Positions 48,535 to 58,461 of a stretch of DNA of 58,563 nt are shown here, piece after piece; position 1 is the stretch's first letter; each line of letters begins with the position of its first letter. The DNA is from an uncultured Granulosicoccaceae bacterium. Its GTDB lineage: Bacteria; Pseudomonadota; Gammaproteobacteria; Granulosicoccales; Granulosicoccaceae. The position numbers and the translations under genes are program-made. Below the pieces are notes generated by a model. The model did no database searches. It had not been told where the DNA came from and saw only the letters and a program-made list of their open reading frames with translations. Where the stretch lies: contig CALLLW010000087.1 of NCBI GenBank assembly GCA_938007995.1, forward strand, positions 1 to 58,563, given 5' to 3'.

Positions 48535-49251
48535 ATGGCCGCGAAAAAGAAATCAGCCACGGCAACATCAGATGTTGCCACAGCAACCAGGAATGCTCCC
48601 GCAAAAGCGACGGCAAAGAAAAAAGCCGCTGCAACCGCAAAGAAAAAGGCTCCAGCCAAGAAAGCTGCAGCCAAAAAAAAGGCGACAGCAAAAAAAGTGA
48701 AAGAAACTACGGAAGATACGGCAGTGGTAGCTGAAGCATCGGCAAGCACAGCAGTAAAGAAAGCAGCGCCGAAAAAGAAAGCTCCGGCCAAAAAGGCTGC
48801 GGCGAAGAAAAAGCCCGCTGCCTCCAAACTTGGCTCTGATGGTCAGTTCAAAACATTTGAACCCTACCAGCTGGCTAAAGGCGAGGAGTACATGAATGAC
48901 GAGCAGGTAGAGCACTTCCGTCATATTCTGCAGAACTGGAAGGTCTCGCTGATGGAAGAAGTCGACCGCACCGTCGGGCACATGAAAAGCGATGCCACCA
49001 ATTTCCCGGATCCAAATGATCGCGCCACCCAGGAAGAAGAGTTCAGTCTTGAGCTGCGCACCAGGGACCGGGAGCGCAAGCTTATTAAAAAGATCGATGA
49101 ATCCATCACCAAGCTCGATGAAGACGAATACGGCTACTGCGATGGCTGTGGTGTTGAAATAGGCATCAGGCGGCTGGAAGCCCGACCTACAGCGAACATG
49201 TGCATTGAGTGCAAAACGCTTGAAGAGATTCGCGAAAAACAGATTGCGTAA
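48535..49251 (+). CDS. dksA: RNA polymerase-binding factor DksA with a histone-H1-like N-terminal extension
   Basis: DksA works with ppGpp in the RNA polymerase secondary channel. Residues from about 105 on match E. coli DksA closely: FEPYQLAKGEEYMNDEQVEHF, then the coiled-coil tip FPDPNDRATQEEEF with both tip aspartates, and a zinc finger with C-x2-C and C-x2-C (CDGC, CIEC). Ahead of this is a region of about 100 residues made almost only of Lys, Ala, Thr and Pro (KKAAAKKKATAKK), resembling histone H1-like tails. The total is 238 residues against 151 in E. coli. A terminator follows, then gluQ. Confidence 0.93.
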   Translation: MAAKKKSATATSDVATATRNAPAKATAKKKAAATAKKKAPAKKAAAKKKATAKKVKETTEDTAVVAEASASTAVKKAAPKKKAPAKKAAAKKKPAASKLGSDGQFKTFEPYQLAKGEEYMNDEQVEHFRHILQNWKVSLMEEVDRTVGHMKSDATNFPDPNDRATQEEEFSLELRTRDRERKLIKKIDESITKLDEDEYGYCDGCGVEIGIRRLEARPTANMCIECKTLEEIREKQIA

Positions 49252-49274
49252 GCAGCATATCGCCTACCTGTCTG

Positions 49275-49311
49275 AACGGCACACTCCATTGGGGTGTGCC
49301 GTTTTGCGTTT
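49275..49311 (+). terminator. Terminator between dksA and gluQ
   Basis: AACGGCACACTCCA pairs with GGGGTGTGCCGTT and is followed by TTGCGTTTT. It may limit read-through into gluQ. Confidence 0.8.
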
Positions 49312-49330
49312 TAATACAGTGTGCTGAAAC

Positions 49331-50200
49331 ATGGCGGATCAATACATTGGCCGCTTTGCACCCTCGCCCACCGGCCCGCTACACATGGGCTCGCTGGTTA
49401 GTGCACTAGGCAGTTGGGCAGATGCGAGGCATCACGGCGGCAGATGGCTGGTGAGGATAGAAGATATCGACCCGGAGCGTGAATCACCCGAGGCAATTAC
49501 ACAGATACTGGCGAGCCTGGAAGCACACCATCTTTTTGCAGATGAAGACATCACCTTTCAACGCAACAATTCCGATCATTACGATGCGGCGCTTGCACAA
49601 CTAAGACAACAGCAAAAACTCTATGCCTGCACCTGCACGCGTAAATCGTTACGGGCTTTAAACCAGAGTTACTACCCGGGCATCTGTCGTGATCGGCAAC
49701 ACCCTGAGGCCGATCGCGCACTGCGGGTGGTCGTGGATGATCAGGCACTGTGCTTCACCGATCTACTGCGCGGCACCTTGAAAGAGAATGTCACGACCAC
49801 CGTTGGTGATTTTATCGTTCGCAGGCGTGGACCTTTCTATGCCTATCAGCTGGCCGTGGTGGTTGATGATGCCCGACAGAACATTACCCATGTCGTCAGA
49901 GGCTCCGATCTCCTCGACAACACGGCACGACAGATCGTGCTGCAACAGCGGCTGCATTACTCCACCCCCGCTTATCTGCACCTGCCGCTCGCATTGGGCG
50001 ATGATGGCAGCAAGCTCAGCAAACAAACCGGTGCCCTACCCCTGGATAACACACTGGCGCTGCAGAACCTGCAGGCAGCCTGGAGGCTTCTGGGGCAGCA
50101 GAATCCGGCAACCCTGCCCACTTGTTGCGGCGGATTCCTCGATCACTGTCGGCGCAGCTGGAACAGAGAATTCATCCCGTGCCCGCCGAACAGCGCCTGA
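49331..50200 (+). CDS. gluQ: Glutamyl-Q tRNA(Asp) synthetase
   Basis: A GluRS-like protein without anticodon-binding domain that puts glutamate on queuosine 34 of tRNA-Asp. The ATP motif is FAPSPTGPLHMGS, the zinc cysteines are ACTCTRKS and YYPGIC, and the KMSKS-like loop is DGSKLSKQ. The Cys-rich last 25 residues still align with the family (a W-x-x-x-x-I-P end), so no frameshift is needed. It is 289 residues against about 308. dksA-gluQ is also the E. coli order. Confidence 0.93.
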   Translation: MADQYIGRFAPSPTGPLHMGSLVSALGSWADARHHGGRWLVRIEDIDPERESPEAITQILASLEAHHLFADEDITFQRNNSDHYDAALAQLRQQQKLYACTCTRKSLRALNQSYYPGICRDRQHPEADRALRVVVDDQALCFTDLLRGTLKENVTTTVGDFIVRRRGPFYAYQLAVVVDDARQNITHVVRGSDLLDNTARQIVLQQRLHYSTPAYLHLPLALGDDGSKLSKQTGALPLDNTLALQNLQAAWRLLGQQNPATLPTCCGGFLDHCRRSWNREFIPCPPNSA

Positions 50201-50360
50201 AGCCGTTGCTTTGACGTGATTTTCCCCGTCATGCATCACATTTGAAACAGTTGTGCACAATAAACCGGACTTGCAGCGATTTTCAGCAGCCAGTGGTTGA
50301 CCCGGGAATGGCATCACCCTATCGTTCACACCATCGGCGAAAGCCAGCAGGAGATGATGA

Positions 50361-52307
50361 GTGTCAGAATCAAAAATCTATCCAGTTAAATCCGATGCAG
50401 CCAGCAACACTTGGATTACGGATGATCAATACCAGGCAATGTATCAGCGTTCGATTGACTCACCGGACGAATTCTGGGCTGAACAGGCCAACGAACTTAT
50501 CGATTGGTTCACGCCCTGGGAAACCGTGCAAAACGTGGACTTCCACAAAGCGGATATCAAATGGTTTGAAGGTGCCAGGGTTAATGTTGCGCACAACTGC
50601 CTTGACCGGCATCTGGAAACTCGCGGCGATCAGGTGGCAATCATCTGGGAAGCAGATGATCCAAATGAACAACGAAAAATAACCTACAAAGAACTGCACG
50701 CTGAAGTTTGTCAGTTTGCCAGCGCGTTGAAAGGTCTCGGTGTCAGCAAGGGTGACCGCATTTGCATCTACATGCCGATGATTCCAGAGGCAGCAGTAGC
50801 GATGCTTGCATGCACCCGAATCGGGGCTGTGCACTCAGTGGTCTTTGGTGGCTTTTCACCTGACGCGCTTCGCGATCGTATCAATGATTCTGAATGCAGC
50901 GTGGTCATCACCGCCGATCAGGGTTTACGCGGTGGCAAGAAAGTGCCGCTTAAAACCAATGCCGATAAAGCCTGTGAAGATACCCCCAGTGTTCGCAAGG
51001 TTGTAGTCGTCAAGCACGGTGCAGATCCTATCGGCTGGAATGACGGACGTGATGTCTGGTATCACGAACTGGTAGAAGCGGGCTCAACCAGCTGCCCGGC
51101 GGAAGAAATGGATGCGGAAGATCCGCTGTTCATACTCTACACCTCCGGTTCTACCGGCAAGCCGAAAGGGGTACTTCACTCTACGGGTGGTTATATCCTG
51201 TATGCGGCAATGACGCACAAGTATGTTTTTGACTACAAAGACGGAGACATTTACTGGTGCACTGCTGACGTCGGCTGGGTAACCGGACACTCTTACATTG
51301 TTTACGGGCCATTAGCTAATGGTGCCACCACACTGATGTTTGAAGGGGTGCCCACCTATCCGGATGCCGGACGCTTCTGGGAGATTATCGACAAGCATCA
51401 GGTCAACACTTTTTATACTGCACCGACAGCACTCAGAGCACTGATGTCACAGGGTGATGAACTGGTGAAAAAACACTCACGCAGCAGCCTGAGATTACTT
51501 GGCTCGGTTGGTGAGCCAATCAATCCGGAAGCCTGGGAGTGGTACTACAACGTTGTCGGTGACGAGCGCTGCCCTATTGTTGATACCTGGTGGCAAACCG
51601 AAACCGGCGGCATACTGATCACCCCGCTGCCAGGCGCAACTGCACTCAAACCGGGCTCTGCGACCAGACCGTTCTTCGGTGTCAGACCGGCCTTGATGGA
51701 CGAAGAAGGCAAGTTAATCGAAACACAGCCTGCCAGCGGTAATCTGGTTATCACCCACTCGTGGCCCGGCCAGATGCGCACCGTCTACGGCGATCATGAA
51801 CGCTTCCATGAAACCTACTTCAAGATGTATCCGGGTTACTATTTCACAGGTGACGGTGCACGCGTTGATGAAGACGGCTACTGGTGGATTACCGGCCGTG
51901 TTGATGACGTGATCAACGTATCCGGTCACCGCATGGGTACTGCTGAAGTAGAAAGCGCACTGGTACTACATGACGATGTTGCTGAAGCGGCAGTAGTTGG
52001 CTACCCACACGACATCAAAGGCCAAGGGATCTACGCGTATGTAACGCTGATGGTTGATTCCGAACCCACCGAAGAGTTACGTGCTGCACTGGTACAGCAT
52101 GTACGCAAAGAAATCGGACCGATAGCCAGCCCGGATGTGATTCAGTGGGCACCCGGCTTACCGAAAACCCGTTCCGGTAAAATCATGCGCCGCATCCTGC
52201 GCAAGATTGCTGAAAACGAGGTGCATAGCCTTGGCGATACCTCTACGCTGGCCGATCCCTCTGTGGTTGAAGATCTGGTCGAGAATCGCGCCGCAAACCA
52301 ATCGTAG
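50361..52307 (+). CDS. acs: Acetyl-CoA synthetase
   Basis: AMP-forming activation of acetate. The 648 residues match E. coli Acs (652). The adenylation motif is [20 protein letters not shown], followed by [10 protein letters not shown] and the hinge [17 protein letters not shown]. The acetylation-controlled lysine is in [11 protein letters not shown]. The start is GTG: AGGAG sits seven bases ahead, and two ATGs between them are out of frame. Confidence 0.97.
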   Translation: MSESKIYPVKSDAASNTWITDDQYQAMYQRSIDSPDEFWAEQANELIDWFTPWETVQNVDFHKADIKWFEGARVNVAHNCLDRHLETRGDQVAIIWEADDPNEQRKITYKELHAEVCQFASALKGLGVSKGDRICIYMPMIPEAAVAMLACTRIGAVHSVVFGGFSPDALRDRINDSECSVVITADQGLRGGKKVPLKTNADKACEDTPSVRKVVVVKHGADPIGWNDGRDVWYHELVEAGSTSCPAEEMDAEDPLFILYTSGSTGKPKGVLHSTGGYILYAAMTHKYVFDYKDGDIYWCTADVGWVTGHSYIVYGPLANGATTLMFEGVPTYPDAGRFWEIIDKHQVNTFYTAPTALRALMSQGDELVKKHSRSSLRLLGSVGEPINPEAWEWYYNVVGDERCPIVDTWWQTETGGILITPLPGATALKPGSATRPFFGVRPALMDEEGKLIETQPASGNLVITHSWPGQMRTVYGDHERFHETYFKMYPGYYFTGDGARVDEDGYWWITGRVDDVINVSGHRMGTAEVESALVLHDDVAEAAVVGYPHDIKGQGIYAYVTLMVDSEPTEELRAALVQHVRKEIGPIASPDVIQWAPGLPKTRSGKIMRRILRKIAENEVHSLGDTSTLADPSVVEDLVENRAANQS

Positions 52308-52318
52308 CGTTTGAGTAA

Positions 52319-52356
52319 TGCCTTGTTCTCTCTAAGTAAACAGGGAGAACAAGGCA
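52319..52356. terminator. Long hairpin between acs and the convergent small gene
   Basis: A perfect 12-bp stem, TGCCTTGTTCTC with GAGAACAAGGCA, around a 14-base loop. There is no T-run, so it may be a bidirectional stop or an mRNA 3' stabiliser. Confidence 0.55.
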
Positions 52357-52364
52357 ACCAGGCC

Positions 52365-52583
52365 TCAGCCTTTGATGTAACGCAGGTAGTGCCAGATCAG
52401 ATAAAGCACGCTGCTGATTATCAGCCCGATACTCCAGACCACGATCCACAGTTGTTTGCCGCGTTTGCCAACGAATAGCAACACAACGCCTATCACCAGA
52501 GCCAACAGCACAGTCGCGCCGAGCATTCCCGGTGAAGTCTCGGTGATCGGCAGGCCCGTGGTTGAATCAATTTTATATCGCAT
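52365..52583 (-). CDS. Small two-helix membrane protein
   Basis: The 72-residue protein has two clear membrane helices (GATVLLALVIGVVLLFVG and WIVVWSIGLIISSVLYLIW) joined by a basic loop KRGKQ, with a short hydrophilic N-terminus. I recognise no family. It lies 44 bases after msrB on the same strand, so co-transcription is likely. Confidence 0.65.
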   Translation of the reverse strand: MRYKIDSTTGLPITETSPGMLGATVLLALVIGVVLLFVGKRGKQLWIVVWSIGLIISSVLYLIWHYLRYIKG

Positions 52584-52627
52584 GGGTTGGCACTGGTACA
52601 GGAATAATCAACGCAGCACTAACAGCA

Positions 52628-53020
52628 TCAATCATCTGCCGGCTCAAACTTGAGCGAGGCTGAGTTAATGCAGTAACGCAGTCCGGTTGGCTGCGGCCCG
52701 TCTGGAAAAACATGTCCCTGATGCGCGCCACACTGTTTGCAATGCACCTCGGTGCGCACCATGCCGTGCGATTCATCGCGCGTTTCTTCAAGGTTCTGCT
52801 TTGCTGCCACATCATAAAAACTGGGCCAGCCAGAGCCGGAATCGTACTTGGTTTCTGAATCAAACAACAACGCACTGCACACCACACAGTGGTACTGGCC
52901 AGCTTGCTTGTTGTCGTTTAGTTCGCCGGTAAACGGTCGCTCGGTGCCGTGTCCCTGGGTGACCTGATATTGAATATCTGTCAGCCGTTGTCGAAGTTCC
53001 TGATCATCAGGTTTAGCCAA
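52628..53020 (-). CDS. msrB: Methionine-(R)-sulfoxide reductase
   Basis: Repairs methionine-R-sulfoxide in proteins. It is 130 residues. The zinc cysteines are CVVC and CKQC, the substrate pocket is SGSGWPSF, and the catalytic Cys is in RYCINSASL. No signal peptide, so cytoplasmic. No msrA is fused or adjacent. Confidence 0.96.
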   Translation of the reverse strand: MAKPDDQELRQRLTDIQYQVTQGHGTERPFTGELNDNKQAGQYHCVVCSALLFDSETKYDSGSGWPSFYDVAAKQNLEETRDESHGMVRTEVHCKQCGAHQGHVFPDGPQPTGLRYCINSASLKFEPADD

Positions 53021-53190
53021 AGTTTGCTCCTCAAGCTGTTTCAGGGTTCCGCAACCGTTATACTGAACCGATACGCCGGGTGCGGGTTCGCGAAGAATCT
53101 TACTGCGTCATCGTGCCAAGTGTACCGGTCAATGTGTGTACATTGTATGTGCGTTAATCTGAAGGCTACAGCAACAAAGGGGCTTGAACG

Positions 53191-53904
53191 ATGACTTCAT
53201 CCAAAAAGAAAAATCCGCACGCCCCTGCAAATCCGGCCAGTTCCGATCTTGTCAATTCCAACCTGGCCAGTTCCAATCCGGCCAGTTCCAATCCGGCCAG
53301 TCTCGATTCGACCGGTTTCGATCCAGCCACTGACGAAGAACTGGAGAACATCGATGATCCGGCCGAACTTTTTCGCCGTGCTGTAGGTGATGTCAAACCC
53401 GTGCAGGATGACAGGGTCGCCGCCACGCCTTCGAAAGTCAAAGCCAGACCAAGGCAGCTCGAAAAAGATGAGCACGCTGTGATGCGGGAGGCAATGCTTG
53501 ATGACCGCGATCCCGACGAACTCGATGCCGGTGAGCATCTGGCCTGGCGACGCGACGGCGTACAAAACCGCGTAATGAAAAAACTCCGCAACGGTTACTA
53601 CTCAATTCAGGATGAACTCGATCTACACGGCATGACGGTTGCCGAAGCGCGCGTGATCCTTGCAGAATTTCTTGCGCATGTGGTCGATACGCACCAAAGT
53701 TGTTGTGTTCGCATCATACATGGCAAAGGCCGCAAAACCGCCACCGACAAACCAATAATGAAACCATTTGTATCGTCGTGGCTCAGGCAAAGACGCCACG
53801 TTGTTGCGTTTTGCTCGTGCAAACCTGTGCACGGTGGTACAGGTGCGGTTTATGTGCTGATACGAAGAGGCAAAATAGAACCGGATATGCAGATCGATAG
53901 CTGA
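53191..53904 (+). CDS. smrA: Smr-domain protein (SmrA type)
   Basis: Small MutS-related domain nuclease candidate. The C-terminal 100 residues hold ELDLHGMTVAEARVILAEFL, RIIHGKGRK and HGGTGAVYVLIRR, the Smr signatures. The middle region (RRAVGDVKPVQDDRV) is typical of the SmrA/YdaL group. The first 45 residues are mainly repeats of Asn-Pro-Ala-Ser-Ser produced by a 15-bp DNA repeat. It is 237 residues against about 190 in E. coli, the excess being the repeat. Confidence 0.88.
   Translation: MTSSKKKNPHAPANPASSDLVNSNLASSNPASSNPASLDSTGFDPATDEELENIDDPAELFRRAVGDVKPVQDDRVAATPSKVKARPRQLEKDEHAVMREAMLDDRDPDELDAGEHLAWRRDGVQNRVMKKLRNGYYSIQDELDLHGMTVAEARVILAEFLAHVVDTHQSCCVRIIHGKGRKTATDKPIMKPFVSSWLRQRRHVVAFCSCKPVHGGTGAVYVLIRRGKIEPDMQIDS
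53227..53300 (+). repeat. 15-bp repeat, about five copies, in smrA
   Basis: The unit TTCCAATCCGGCCAG is perfect in the last two copies (53271-53285, 53286-53300) and diverges towards the 5' side. It encodes the NPASS repeat near the N-terminus. Confidence 0.85.
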
Positions 53905-54041
53905 CGATGCTGATCATTGGTAAAGCCAGATACCGTTTGCCGCAGGTATCCTGACAATGCGTATCAGTTGAGAGCCACCGATGAAAGCGCCACAAACACT
54001 TTACTTTGTGCAGCGATTAACGCGTTGCACCACGTATAGTC

Positions 54042-54740
54042 TCAATGCAGAACTACATTACCACCGTCGCGTTGGTCGCCGTCTTCACTAAGCTCTTTCG
54101 AGATCAATTCTTCATTGATTGCTTCGCCGTCTTCTGCGTCGCCGGGTGATGCTTCAGTTTCAGCTTCCTCAGCGGGTCCTACCGGTAACCCGGCTTCTTT
54201 GGCAATGCTATCCAGATCTTTCAATTCACTTAGCGGTGGCAATTCATCGATACGACGTAAGTTAAAGTAATCGAGAAATTCTTTAGTGGTTGCGTACATT
54301 GCCGGGCGGCCCGGCACTTCTTTGTGACCGACTACTCTTACCCACTCGCGTTCAAGCAGAGTTTTGATGATATTGGTGCTGACAGATACACCTCGAACTT
54401 CTTCTACCTCACTGCGGGTGATCGGCTGACGGTAGGCAATAAGTGCCAGCGTTTCAAGCAGTGCGCGTGTGTACTTGGGGGCACGCTCTTCAAACAGCAG
54501 CGATATCCACGAAGACATTTCCTGATCAATCTGAATGCGATAGCCACTGGCTACCTCAACCACACTGACGCCACGATCCTGATAATCGGCCTGTAGTTCG
54601 GTCAGTGCATCTTTGATTACTGCACGTTCCACCGGCTCTTCTTCGTTGGCAAATAAAACGTGCAGATGAGCGACAGTCAGCGGCTTATCAACTGCCATTA
54701 GTGCAGCTTCAATGATTTTCTTAACCTGGTCAGGCGCCAT
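54042..54740 (-). CDS. scpB: Segregation and condensation protein B
   Basis: Winged-helix partner of ScpA in the SMC condensin. It is 232 residues. IIEAALMAVDKPLTVAHL opens the first wing domain. ETLALIAYRQPITRSEVEEVRGVS and the GRPAMYATTKEFLDYFNL segment are family signatures. The acidic C-terminal 45 residues are probably disordered. It is the last gene of yciO-scpA-scpB. Confidence 0.95.
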   Translation of the reverse strand: MAPDQVKKIIEAALMAVDKPLTVAHLHVLFANEEEPVERAVIKDALTELQADYQDRGVSVVEVASGYRIQIDQEMSSWISLLFEERAPKYTRALLETLALIAYRQPITRSEVEEVRGVSVSTNIIKTLLEREWVRVVGHKEVPGRPAMYATTKEFLDYFNLRRIDELPPLSELKDLDSIAKEAGLPVGPAEEAETEASPGDAEDGEAINEELISKELSEDGDQRDGGNVVLH

Positions 54741-54796
54741 ACTTTTACCCTGGTATTAGCTTGAATTTCTTGCTTGTAGTTTTGCCTGGTGATGGA

Positions 54797-55672
54797 TCAG
54801 GCGTATTCGGAATCCGGATCCGAATCGGTGTTGAAGTTCACCCGGTCCGAGATTTCTGATGCACTGGCAGGCCGCAGAAAGATTGGTGCAAAAGGTTTTT
54901 CCTGAACAATTTCAACCATCGATTCTTTACACAACTCAAGCATTGCCAGAAAACTCACCACGCAGCCGGCACGCCCCTCTTCAGGGGTGAACAACGACAG
55001 GAATTCAATTTCGCCCTGCTCGCTAAGTGTGGCGAGCAGGTTAGACATGCGTTCACGAACAGATAAGGTCTCGCGCTGGATGTTGTGGTGTTGATTCAGA
55101 TTGGCACGCATCACCACGCTGCGAAAGGCTGCGAGCATTTCCTCAAGCGTTATGTCCGGCAGCGGTTGTCGATTCTCAAGGACCGGCAGGCCGGCGCCTG
55201 CATCAAATACATCGCGCTCCATGCGGGATAATGAATCAATATCTTCAGCGGCTTTCTTGAATTGCTCGTAGGCCTGCAATCGCCTGATCAGCTCGGCACG
55301 CGGATCGTCTTCGTCGTCTTCTTCTTCCGGACGCGGCAGTAACAAACGCGATTTTATTTCAGCCAGCATGGCTGCCATCACCAGATACTCTGCCGCTAAC
55401 TCGATTCGCATCATCTCCATCACGGCGATGTACTGCATATACTGAGAAGTGATGGCTGCGACAGGTATATCGAGAATATCGAGATTCTCGCGCTTGATCA
55501 GATACAGCAGAAGATCCAGCGGGCCCTCGAACGTCTCAAGAAATACCTCGAGAGCATCCGGCGGAATGTAGAGATCTTTGGGCGTATCGGAGTACGGCTG
55601 CCCCAGGACCATTGCTACCGGGTCGATTGACCCGAGCGACGTGTCCGGAGACTCCGGTTCACTCTCTGGCAT
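54797..55672 (-). CDS. scpA: Segregation and condensation protein A
   Basis: Kleisin that bridges the SMC heads. The N-terminal ETFEGPLDLLLYLIKRENLDI is the defining motif. ITSQYMQYIAVMEMMRIELAAEYLVMAAML and KSRLLLPRP follow, and a winged-helix end is present (FLSLFTPEEGRAGCVVSFLAMLEL). 291 residues. Its presence suggests an SMC-ScpAB system in place of MukBEF. Confidence 0.95.
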   Translation of the reverse strand: MPESEPESPDTSLGSIDPVAMVLGQPYSDTPKDLYIPPDALEVFLETFEGPLDLLLYLIKRENLDILDIPVAAITSQYMQYIAVMEMMRIELAAEYLVMAAMLAEIKSRLLLPRPEEEDDEDDPRAELIRRLQAYEQFKKAAEDIDSLSRMERDVFDAGAGLPVLENRQPLPDITLEEMLAAFRSVVMRANLNQHHNIQRETLSVRERMSNLLATLSEQGEIEFLSLFTPEEGRAGCVVSFLAMLELCKESMVEIVQEKPFAPIFLRPASASEISDRVNFNTDSDPDSEYA

Positions 55673-55716
55673 AGGTATTACTTCCTCGAAAAACGCATTT
55701 TATGGCTTACCCTCTC

Positions 55717-56334
55717 CTAACACAGCTTACTGATGTCTCCCTTTCCTTCTCGTATAACTTCCACTTCAGATTCAAGCGAAATCACTGAAGTCTCTTCCAG
55801 CCCACAGGCGCCACCGTCGATCACTGCATCAACTTCGGACTTTAGTAACTGATTGATATCATAAGGGTCACTGAGCGGATAATCCTCTCCGGGCATCAAT
55901 AATGTGGTGCTCATCAAGGGTTCACCGAGCTCATCGAGCAGTGCCTGCACGATGGCATTGTCCGGCACCCGGATGCCAATCGACTTTCGCTTCGGGTGCA
56001 ACAGGCGACGCGGGATCTCATTGGTTGCCTTGAGAATAAAAGTATAGGGCCCCGGCGTCATCGCTTTGAGCAGCCGATAGTCGCGATTGTCTACCTTCGC
56101 ATAAATTGATATCGAAGAAAGATCCTTACATATCAGTGACATATGGTGACCTTTACTGAGTCGCCGTATACGGTAGATCCTCTCCAAACCGCTCTTATTA
56201 TCGAGCGTGCAACCCAGTGCATAACAGGAATCGGTCGGGTACACCACAACACCGTCCGATCGCAGAATATCGACGATCTGACTGACTAGCCGCCGCTGAG
56301 GCGTCTGCGGGTGGAGTTCAAAGTACTGGGACAT
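55717..56334 (-). CDS. yciO: YciO-type threonylcarbamoyl-AMP synthase family protein
   Basis: 205 residues with the YrdC fold, closest in wording to E. coli YciO: VYPTDSCYALGC, RIYRIRRLSKGHHMSLICKD, TPGPYTFILKAT, KRKSIGIRVPDN and LGEPLMSTTLLMPGE. YciO is related to TsaC, but its own role is less clear; it may make threonylcarbamoyl-AMP weakly or act on another nucleotide. It stands first in the operon with scpA and scpB. Confidence 0.92.
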   Translation of the reverse strand: MSQYFELHPQTPQRRLVSQIVDILRSDGVVVYPTDSCYALGCTLDNKSGLERIYRIRRLSKGHHMSLICKDLSSISIYAKVDNRDYRLLKAMTPGPYTFILKATNEIPRRLLHPKRKSIGIRVPDNAIVQALLDELGEPLMSTTLLMPGEDYPLSDPYDINQLLKSEVDAVIDGGACGLEETSVISLESEVEVIREGKGDISKLC

Positions 56335-56581
56335 ATTAAGACTTGCTGTTCTCGCCCTCGCGCGAGTTGGGTCAGGTCACTTCGAGCCGCGATGTTTTGA
56401 CCATGTGCGGATTAACCAATTCGTGCTTAAACCACAAACAGGTATTGCTGTCAGAACACGGATTCTACCCTGCTTACGCTGCCTTTGCCCGAATGTCCAA
56501 CTGAAACCGGGTACCTACACTGATAAAAATTACTGCCACCTGGAAACACAGCCAGACCGCAATAACGGTGACCACATTCAG

Positions 56582-57313
56582 CTAGGATTCCTCGTCTACG
56601 CCGCCGACTACCACCTGCTCAAGCTTCAGGTCGGTTAATTTCCGGATCGTCCGCCAGATGTAGTAGAAGATTGCCAGCATCATGATCATTGATGGAATGG
56701 CAATCACCGGATACGACAGCAGTGTCATGCGACCAAGTTCGTTATTAAAAGCTTCTGTACCACTGTCGCTTGTAACAATAACCTTGGCTAACACGTAGTT
56801 GGCCACGGCAGAAAAGAAAAAGGTACCGGCGAAAAACAGATTGGCGCGGTCGAGCTGCTTTTGAAACTGTGCTTCGTTTCCGCGCGCTTTCAATGCAGCG
56901 TCAACTCGATCAACCTGCATAATTGCAGGGTTATACAGCAACTTTCTAATCAGCGGAAAGCCCAGAAAATTAGCCACCAGCACACCAATACCTATACAAA
57001 GAGGTATCGCCGCTTCCTTGACTGCCAACCATTGAGCATCAAGTTTAAGCAGTCCTATGCTACCGGTTAACAACACACTGACTACGCCCAGAATCGCAAC
57101 GTAGTTCTTCACGCCGTTTTTGGTCAGATCATACAGGCCCCAGGCTATCGGAAAGGCCAGCGCCAGCAGCAACGCACCGGTGGGACCGAGGTTATCCTCA
57201 CCGCTGAACTTCATTAAAATGACCGATGGCAGAATAATGCTGACGATCAGGTCCATGAAAGGACTCTGCTTTTTCTTTTGCAGTTCAGGTTGTTTGGGGG
57301 TAGTTTCTGTCAC
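56582..57313 (-). CDS. VC0807-family membrane protein
   Basis: About 243 residues with five or six membrane helices (LIVSIILPSVILM, GPTGALLLALAFPIAWGLYDL, ILGVVSVLLTGSIGLL, AAIPLCIGIGVLVANFLGF, ANLFFAGTFFFSAVANYVLA, YPVIAIPSMIMMLAIFYYIW). This matches the VC0807 family, distantly like the septation protein YciB/IspZ. Function unknown. The start is uncertain: GTG at 57313 gives MTETTPKQ; a TTG at 57379 would add 22 residues without a clear signal. Confidence 0.78.
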   Translation of the reverse strand: MTETTPKQPELQKKKQSPFMDLIVSIILPSVILMKFSGEDNLGPTGALLLALAFPIAWGLYDLTKNGVKNYVAILGVVSVLLTGSIGLLKLDAQWLAVKEAAIPLCIGIGVLVANFLGFPLIRKLLYNPAIMQVDRVDAALKARGNEAQFQKQLDRANLFFAGTFFFSAVANYVLAKVIVTSDSGTEAFNNELGRMTLLSYPVIAIPSMIMMLAIFYYIWRTIRKLTDLKLEQVVVGGVDEES

Positions 57314-57605
57314 TGAATAAGTACGATTGTCGGCTCTGCAGCGGAGTATAGCCTTTGTGGTGGCTACTCCGTAGCGCAATTTATGCTCACTAACCCCGGC
57401 TTTTCGAATCCGGCTGGCACAAAGCCAGATTTTACTTCCTGGATTTTATTTCGGGCCTTGAGTAAATTAAGGCTCCAATAAGAGGTTCATCCAACCACCC
57501 GCCGACTGGCCATCACTCTCCGGCACAACCGCCTGAATACATTTCTTGAATAGCCGCCGTTTAACGCTATCTTTACACTAATGATTCCATAAGGTAGACC
57601 CATTT

Positions 57606-58427
57606 ATGCAACGCTCACTTTCCTCTACTCGTCCGGCTACTTTTCTGGCTGCCTGTGTAGCCGGATGTCTGGCAACACTGTCCTTTTCGGCAATAACCCA
57701 CGCCCAGGAAGCAACATCGCCGACAATCGCAACCGTCAATGGTGCAGCGATCACCGAGCAGGAACGTGCAGCACATATAGAGCAATTCAAAGCGCGTGGC
57801 CAACAGGCCTCTGAAGAGCAGGTTTTGGATGAGCTGATTACACTTGAGCTGATGCGCCAGGAAGCAATTTCCAAAGGGCTGGATAAATCGCCCGTAGTCG
57901 AAGCAGAAATGAAAACCATGCATGCAAGAGTGCTGGCTAATGCGCTACTTAATGATGTTACCGAAAATGTGGATACCAGCGACGAAGCTCTCAAAGCTGA
58001 GTATGACCGACAGATCGCGCAGACCAAGGTAGAAGAGTACAACGCCAGCCATATATTGCTTGAGGATGAAGCAAGGGCAAAAGAAATTATTCTGGAACTT
58101 GACGGTGGTGCCGACTTTGCCGAAGCGGCCAAGAAATACTCCACCGGCCCGTCAGGAGAAAGTGGTGGAGAGCTTGGCTGGTTTGATGCTGGCACAATGG
58201 TACCGGAATTCTCTGCAGCAACTGCAGAGCTTGAAGTCGGTAAGTACTCGGCAACGCCGGTGAAAACGCAGTTTGGCTATCACATCATCAAGCTCTCTGA
58301 TAAGCGTGCGAAAGATCCGCAGCCGTTCGATACCGTAAAAGATCAGCTGCGCGGCATGGTAGTCAACAATGCAGTGGCAGACTACATTGAAGGTCTGCAA
58401 TCGGCTGCGGATGTTCAGAGAAAATAA
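57606..58427 (+). CDS. Periplasmic parvulin-type peptidyl-prolyl isomerase
   Basis: Protein-folding helper of the PpiC/PrsA type. A signal peptide ends THAQ (residue 34). The N-terminal helical domain (ATVNGAAITEQERAAHIEQF) matches SurA/PrsA chaperone domains. One rotamase domain follows (ASHILLEDEARAKEI, GGELGWFDAGTMVPEF, TQFGYHIIKL). It has one parvulin domain where SurA has two. AAGG 12 bases ahead of the ATG is the likely ribosome-binding site. A hairpin terminator follows the stop. Confidence 0.93.
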   Translation: MQRSLSSTRPATFLAACVAGCLATLSFSAITHAQEATSPTIATVNGAAITEQERAAHIEQFKARGQQASEEQVLDELITLELMRQEAISKGLDKSPVVEAEMKTMHARVLANALLNDVTENVDTSDEALKAEYDRQIAQTKVEEYNASHILLEDEARAKEIILELDGGADFAEAAKKYSTGPSGESGGELGWFDAGTMVPEFSAATAELEVGKYSATPVKTQFGYHIIKLSDKRAKDPQPFDTVKDQLRGMVVNNAVADYIEGLQSAADVQRK

Positions 58428-58431
58428 AGAT

Positions 58432-58456
58432 CCCCCGGCAGAGCCGGGGGTATTTA
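58432..58456. terminator. Hairpin terminator, probably used from both sides
   Basis: CCCCCGGC and GCCGGGGG form a stem with a three-base loop. Read leftward it is followed by ATCTTTATTTT, a good T-run. Read rightward TATTT follows. Confidence 0.8.
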
Positions 58457-58461
58457 ATGTG

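Noticed and set aside
48535..48850. Separate histone-like gene ahead of dksA
   Set aside because: The frame is continuous into the DksA core with no stop and no internal ribosome-binding site that stands out.
49331..50200. Possible frameshift near the end of gluQ
   Set aside because: The Cys-rich end looked odd, but W-N-R-E-F-I-P aligns with the family end (W-x-x-x-x-I-P); the alternative frame gives no better match.
56405..56638. 77-residue rightward frame with several cysteines
   Set aside because: It overlaps the end of the membrane protein gene, and I see no ribosome-binding site or family resemblance.
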